NCBI GenBank assembly: GCA_029990175.1 | Contig: JARKIP010000033.1 | Span: forward strand, 21,311,001-21,375,000 | Direction of reading: 5' to 3' | DNA from: Petunia secreta | Taxonomy: Eukaryota; Streptophyta; Magnoliopsida; Solanales; Solanaceae | Length of the DNA stretch: 64,000 bases | Shown: piece by piece, positions 58,779 through 64,000 of the stretch | How positions within the stretch are numbered: the first letter of the stretch is position 1 | Layout of the letters: every line of letters begins with the position of its first letter | Position numbers and translations under genes: made by a program | Notes under the pieces: generated by a model | Seen by the model: the letters and a program-made list of their open reading frames with translations, nothing else | Told to the model about the DNA's origin: nothing | Database searches by the model: none

Positions 58779-60146
58779 AAAAAAATTCACCTAGTGCCCT
58801 CAATAAGATATGGTCTTACCTAATTGCCCCCACTTACAAATGTTTTAAGTAAATGCCCTCCACATCATACCCCCTTATGAAAGGACTATTTTGCCCCCAA
58901 CTTGTGTTAATTCACGCTTGAAGGTTTCTTTCTCTCTTTCCCCATTCCTGGCCTCCTTCTTTCTTCTTTATGTGGCCCCCAACTTGTTTAATTCACGCTG
59001 AAAGATTTCCTTCTCGCTTTCCTCATTCCTGGCCTTCTTCTTTCTTCTTGTGTTTGCTTGATTCCAGTGATGTAAAGGTTTGTATTGCCTATGACTATTA
59101 GATATTCATGTTTTGCATAGAGCTTAAAATCTTGACCATGGCCAAGAGTTGCATAGACTTTCTCTGCAAGTTGCTTATTGTAATAGAGTTTAAAGTCTTG
59201 GCTATTGCCAGTACTTACAGAGATGTTCTGTGTAAGTTGTCGCTTCCACCAGAACTTAGAGTCTTGGCTATTGCCAAGAGTTGCAGAGACTTTGTCTCCA
59301 ACTTGTTCACTGCAGTAGAGGTAGAAGTCTTGGCAATTGCCAATACTCTTAGAGTCTTTTAGTGTAAGGTCCCCCTTGCCAGAACATAAAGTCTTGGCTA
59401 TTGCCAAGAGTTGCAGAGACTTTGTCTCCAACTTGTTCACTGCAGTAGAGGTAGAAGTTTTGGCAATTGCAAATACTCTCAGCGATTCTTAGTGTAAGGT
59501 CCCCCTTGCCAGAACTTAAAGTCTTGGTTATTTTCAAGAGTTGCGGCGACTTTCTCTGCAAGTTTTGCATTGCAATATATGTAAAAGTCTTGGCAATTGC
59601 CAATACTTGCGGAGACTATTTGTACAAGTTGCTCCTTCCACTAGAGTTTAAAGTTCTGGCAATTGTCAATACTTGCAGAGACTATTTGTACAAGTTCCCC
59701 CTTCCCCTGGAATTTAAAGTGTTGGCTATTGCCAATAGTTGTAGAGACTTTTGCTGTAGTTGTAGACACCATGACAACAGGGCTTGAAGTGTTGGCAATA
59801 GGGAAGAAGTCTCTACACAGCCTCCCATTGCAGTAGAGTTTAAAGAACTTAAACTCTTGAAAATAGTTGCAGAGAACTTTACCCTTGCAACTTGAAGAAA
59901 TCTTACGTTGAATCTTCTCTTGAACAAAGCAATCTGTAAAAGGAATGGGGTTTTATGGTTTTCTTGATAGCGTGAATGGAGAAAAGGAAGGGGAGGGACT
60001 AGGGCGCGTCTTTTTACTGATTTGTAGGGGTATTTTGATCCGAAATTTTTTTTATTAAACTAATGAGGGCATTTTTGCAAAACATCTGTTAGTGAGGGCA
60101 TTTTGGCAAACCAAAGCTTCCCGTGTCATATTTTTGCAAATCCCCC
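58779..60146 (-). mobile_element. Mutator-like element 2, non-coding
   Basis: 1368 bp with exact 9-bp duplication GAATTTAGT and the same two ends as MULE 1, in opposite orientation (58779-59100 matches the right end of MULE 1; 59930-60146 matches its left end). The first part carries a local repeat of about 85 bp (58915-59045). The interior is palindromic minisatellite. No transposase sequence, so it would depend on an enzyme supplied elsewhere. Confidence 0.85.
59100..59860. repeat. Palindromic minisatellite in MULE 2
   Basis: About eleven units spaced 58-75 bp, with cores such as AAAGTCTTGGCTATTGCC and GAAGTCTTGGCAATTGCC followed by AAGAGTTGCAGAGACTT. The minus-strand 150-residue frame over it is a translation of the repeat (LQLLAIAKTL and similar), not a gene. 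Confidence 0.85.
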
Positions 60147-60155
60147 GAATTTAGT
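60147..60155. repeat. Right 9-bp target duplication of MULE 2
   Basis: GAATTTAGT, matching 58770-58778. Confidence 0.87.
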
Positions 60156-60969
60156 GCCATCCAACTTTCACTGATGGTACAATTGTATCGGGCCAACAAA
60201 TTACTTAAGTCTTAACTCTTAATGATCCGCTCCAAGTTTCGAGATAGATCGAAAATTTAAATGATTTTCTAATGAGGGCCAAAAGAACGAGAGTGGCACG
60301 CGAAATCCACTGATCGTCAATTCTTCGAATGAAATGACTAGATAAGTTTAACTAGGGGTGTCAATGGTTCTAAAAAAATCGACCTAACCCACCGTATTGA
60401 ACCAAACCGATTCTTAGGTTATTCTCACTAAAACCGATTGTTTGAATATAGCTCTATAACCGTACCGAATAATTAGGGTAGTTTTTTTTATAAAATAAAA
60501 AAATCAAAAAAATATCGAACAGAATCGAATACATTTACACACACAATATATATTTATTTATGTGTTAAGTCTAAAAATAAATATAAGCATACATTTTTAG
60601 TCGAGATCTTGGACCTTAAGGTGATGAACGTTGCATATACTAATTAGCACCGAAAGTGTAAATTAACTACCAAACTCATCTGCACTCATATAATCCTGTT
60701 GAAACTAACTCAATTGGTACAACTAATAAACTTGAGCAGATATCAAGCTACTAAGTGACCAAGATATCAAATATTTTTCCACTCGTTTAAATTTCTCTTA
60801 GCATATACTTAATATTTTATTATTCTAGTTCTTGAGTTGTATTTAATTAATATCTGTCAACTCGTATTTTTCAAAATTCTTTTGTCTTTGCATCGTTGAT
60901 TTTATAAAATCACTATAGAATAATATTCTTTTGATTAATTTTCTTATAAAGAAATTTTACCAAAGTCAC
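60156..60969. other. Anonymous AT-rich region with possible hAT-like remnant
   Basis: No gene. Around 60354-60530, AGGGGTGTCAATGGTTC followed by AACCAAACCGATT and ACCGTACCGAAT resembles non-autonomous hAT-type repeats common in plants. The opposite end is not found, so this is a remnant at best. Confidence 0.4.
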
Positions 60970-61654
60970 TGACACGACCCGGAATCCGGTTAGGCCGTGC
61001 GGGCACCCGACATCCTTTCCTAGACCCATCGGGCGAACCCTTATCAATTAAATTAGGAAAATAAATATAATTCAATTTATAAATAATAACAAGACTTAGA
61101 AAAAGTACAAACATAATGATATGTCTAAGCTGTAAAAAAGAAATTACAGCTGACTACCCATATACTAGGTTTAGGGCTATCCAGACTAGACATCTAAGAG
61201 CACAAAAAAAGACAGATACCTCCTGAAGGGAGCAGAATGCAACTGAAATAATAACCAATAAACTGGTGGCCATCCGGAATAAAAGCTGGCTCACCCTGAC
61301 AGCCGAAGTCGTCTTCGCTGCTTCACAACGTGGCGAACTCAATCCTGGAGCGAACCTGCCGAAACGAAATAGATAGACAAGAAACAAACAACAAACAAGG
61401 GTGAGTCAAAAGGACTCAATAAGTGGGGCAGACTAGCCACCTCAAAGAATAGGATAGCTAACCAGGGAGAAGAAACAGATAAACCAAATTTCTTTTATTT
61501 AAATTATAAAAAGGCTGAGCCAGATAACAACTGGGAACACGTAAGAAACTTCTAAACTCAACCAAGGGTGTGTTCCAGAAACATATCAACAAATAAGTAA
61601 TGCACATATAAGCAGAACAGTAGTCATGTACCGCAAGTCTACAAAATGGTATGA

Positions 61655-61705
61655 ATTGAAATGAAATGAAATGAAATGAAGTTAGATGAAATGAAATGAA
61701 ATATG
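61655..61705. repeat. GAAAT microsatellite in B LTR
   Basis: Runs of GAAAT/GAAATGAAAT with one interruption (GTTAGAT). Confidence 0.9.
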
Positions 61706-61742
61706 ATGCAAAGGGTCACATGTGCCTTTAATTCCATCTTGA

Positions 61743-62075
61743 AGCGGAATACTCCTGTATTCGAGGGGAATCTAATCTGATAACTAACTGGAGTGGAATA
61801 CTCCTGCTCCTGGGGCGGAATACTCCTGCAACCGATATAATATAAACCAGAGGCGGAATACTCCTGCACTCTCTTGGGGCGGAATACTCCTGCACCCGAT
61901 ATAATGAAAAGCTGAGGCGGAATACTCCTGCACTCTCCTGGGCGGAATACTCCTGCCCTCAATATGATACAATGGAGCGGAATACTCCTGCTCCTGGGGC
62001 GGAATACTCCTGCCTTCAATATGATACATTGGAGCGGAATACTCCTGCTCCTGGGGCGGAATACTCCTGCACCCA
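61743..62075. repeat. Eleven-copy GGAATACTCCTG array in B LTR
   Basis: Eleven copies of [G/T]GGAATACTCCTG in 330 bp at alternating spacings of about 22 and 34 bp. They are separated by CTCCTGGGGC or by AT-rich CAATATGATAC-type linkers. The core GGAATACTCC is a near palindrome. It occupies a place in the LTR comparable to the hairpin array of element A. The 159-residue minus-strand frame over it is repeat translation. Confidence 0.9.
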
Positions 62076-63490
62076 ATATGATATGCAATATAATGCATAT
62101 GAATGACAGATAATGCATATGAATGCAATGTGATGCAATAATAGCCCTTCACCTGCGCGGGACTCTCATTTACAGCCGGGAAGTAGATGCCAACTCACAG
62201 CCAGAGTATAATGCTTAGTTCCTCAGTGCAATACCAACAACAAGATATAACATATAATACACAATGTAAATCCAAAGCTAAGGCGTAAGGAGTACGCCTA
62301 TCGGCAGCTACACACGTGAGGAACACGTGGTAGAAAATCCACGAGGCCAGGTGCCTCCAAAGAAATGGATATAAACACTTACCTTGTTACAAAATTAGCA
62401 CAGTTACTCAACAACCGCTTTATCCTTTGGATTCACTGCCAAACGATCCTGCTGTATTCAACAAGCAGAAAATGATATCAAATAAGGCTAAAGGCTTCAT
62501 TCCCACATCTTAGGGCAATCCGGCGAGGAACCTGATACCCTATTCGTATACGCAATGCGCAGGCCAGGCCTATGTACAGGGTTTAAGGTCACATAAGCAA
62601 ACCCTAAATAAATTACATTTATATGTTGCCCATAACTCACTGAGTACGAATATAAAATCAATTCCATTATCGGGGTCCATTTAACCCTTTAAACTATTAG
62701 TTGAACTTATTAAAACGATGTCTAATATCCCAATTTTTACCGTTAAAATATATTCAAACACACATAATAAACTTAAATAATATATTAAGATTATTACCTG
62801 AATGTTTCAGAGTAAAAATTCTAGTTTTCTCCGGCTCTGTTCTCATTTTCTGGCATATTTTTCCTCTGCTTCGTTTCTGCTTCTCGTCATTTCTCATCTG
62901 TTCATTATGAGCTTTATAATCTCACCAACCAACATTTCTCTTTCTATCTTTCATTTTATCCATTTCTCTTTACTTTTGTCTTTTCCTTTTTCTTTTATTT
63001 TCTTTCTTTTCGTGACAAAATTAAAACGGTACCCTACGATATTTGAAATAATTCCAACTTTTGCATACAAGTTATACAAAATACATATAGCATACTCTCT
63101 AAGGCGGATCTCAAATCGAATTCCCGAAACTCAAGATGCGAATTTAAATAAAAAAAAGTCAAATTATTTAACTTTCGGCATTTTAGTGGAAACTAGCCGA
63201 ACAACATCGAAATTCACTTTCGAAAATTCACAAAAGTCACAAATAATCATACGAACCTAACGACACTTTCGGATTTCGAATTGGAGCTCGTTCGCCAAAA
63301 TCGAGCTCGAAAATCTGTCTTTAATATTTATCGATAATAAAACTGAAACCTTCTTTCGATGCCTACCAAACGAGGTCTGATTTAGCTCAAAGTTTACAGA
63401 CAGGTCCTAAGGGACATTACGAATATTTTAAAATTATCGGCACGCCAATCGATGTCCTAACTTCCGAAACGACTAACCGAGGTCATTTCA

Positions 63491-64000
63491 TTCTCCTCCA
63501 CTTAAACTCTCGTTCGTCCCCGAACGAGTCTAAGTCTAAAGAAAAGTTCGCACAGATAACAAGAGAACTTGCATGACCTCATAAGCTGCTCCACGGGCAT
63601 TATCTCCTGATTACATGATAAGAATTATAACACGTGCACCGAACTCTTTGAATAAAACATATCTGGATAATATGATAATACTATTCCCCGGATTATTTTG
63701 ACTGAACTGACCCTTCCTCGATCACGAGAGGAGAGTTCTATATTTTCGAAGCAAAGATTCACGGAACTTTTAATAGGTTAACATGATTCAGCCGATAATC
63801 ACCTCTTCGATATACCTTTTGATATAGAACAGGTCGATGGAACTATTAATTAGCTCACGCTTGATGCAATAGGGGGAAGCTTTTGAAGTACCTTGTTACT
63901 ACACACTATAAAAGATTTGATGCAAGCTATATTATTTTTACGAATGCACTATGCAACATCTCAATTGATTTTAGTGTTGTTCCGCAAGCTCCTTTGTGGG
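63491..64000 (-). mobile_element. 3' internal end of the B element
   Basis: Minus strand. Polypurine tract AAGTGGAGGAGAA at 63491-63503, then an inverted repeat CTCGTTC...GAACGAG (about 63510-63527) as in element A. The remaining 470 bp show no protein-like frame. Pol would lie beyond the window. Confidence 0.75.

Larger units (their letters stand above)
60970..63490 (-). repeat. 3' LTR of a B-family Gypsy element
   Basis: 2521 bp on the minus strand, TGAAATGACCTCGG...CCGGGTCGTGTCA. The 3' third matches 12182-12777. The start (GACCTCGGTTAGTCGTTTCGG) and end (GGGTCGTGTCA) resemble those of element A, so B is a related chromovirus LTR family. A polypurine tract lies at 63491-63503, so this is the 3' LTR and the element body continues right. 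The first flanking bases on the left are GTCAC. Confidence 0.88.

Noticed and set aside
58988..59440. 150-residue minus-strand frame with LLAIAKTL repeats
   Set aside because: It is the minisatellite translated; the unit length is not a multiple of three and the peptide pattern breaks between units.
61639..62118. 159-residue minus-strand frame with GVFRPRSRSIPL repeats
   Set aside because: Translation of the GGAATACTCC array inside an LTR; copies differ in frame.

Overview
The window is nuclear DNA of a flowering plant, and nearly all of it is transposable-element sequence. I found no host gene, tRNA, rRNA or CRISPR array. The evidence for a plant is the set of element families: a chromodomain Ty3/Gypsy element with a tRNA-iMet primer site, a Sirevirus-like Ty1/Copia element, an Athila-like Gypsy element with a tRNA-Asp-type primer site, a Tat-type RNase H fragment and Mutator-like elements with 9-bp target duplications. 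A eudicot, perhaps Solanaceae, is my impression only; nothing here proves the species.

Layout. Positions 1-12181 hold element A (Tekay-type Gypsy, + strand) as a head-to-tail array: the 3' internal part of one copy, a shared LTR, a complete internal region and a second LTR. A is inserted in the 3' LTR of element B (12182-12777), which is inserted in an LTR of element C (CRM-like Gypsy, - strand, 12778-29790). C is interrupted by a Sirevirus-like Copia element (14475-24246, 5-bp target duplication GAGAG, LTRs about 2% apart). C itself interrupts a Tat-type fragment E (29791-30243). E is also the target of element D, a 13.3-kb Athila-like Gypsy element (- strand, 40032-53368, target duplication CATAT).

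A 9.77-kb stretch (24063-33833: Copia LTR tail, right half of C, E fragment, D 3' LTR and D 3' region) is repeated in tandem at 33851-43621 with roughly 0.2-0.3% divergence. The joint carries a 17-bp insert copied from the nearby Copia LTR. To the right lie fold-back repeats, two Mutator-like elements in opposite orientation (54147-57642 and 58779-60146), anonymous AT-rich DNA, and the 3' LTR plus internal end of another B-family element (- strand, 60970-64000).

Every autonomous element is damaged by stops, frameshifts or altered catalytic residues. The signals least explained by ordinary annotation are short palindromes. An 11-bp degenerate palindrome recurs about 21 times through the Copia element and is read in all three frames. 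A-family LTRs carry four tandem hairpins with a constant loop and compensated stems. The Mutator-like elements carry palindromic minisatellites, the B LTR an 11-copy array, and element D a hairpin whose core is inverted between LTR and internal copies. The Copia and Athila-like elements also appear to carry related third ORFs.
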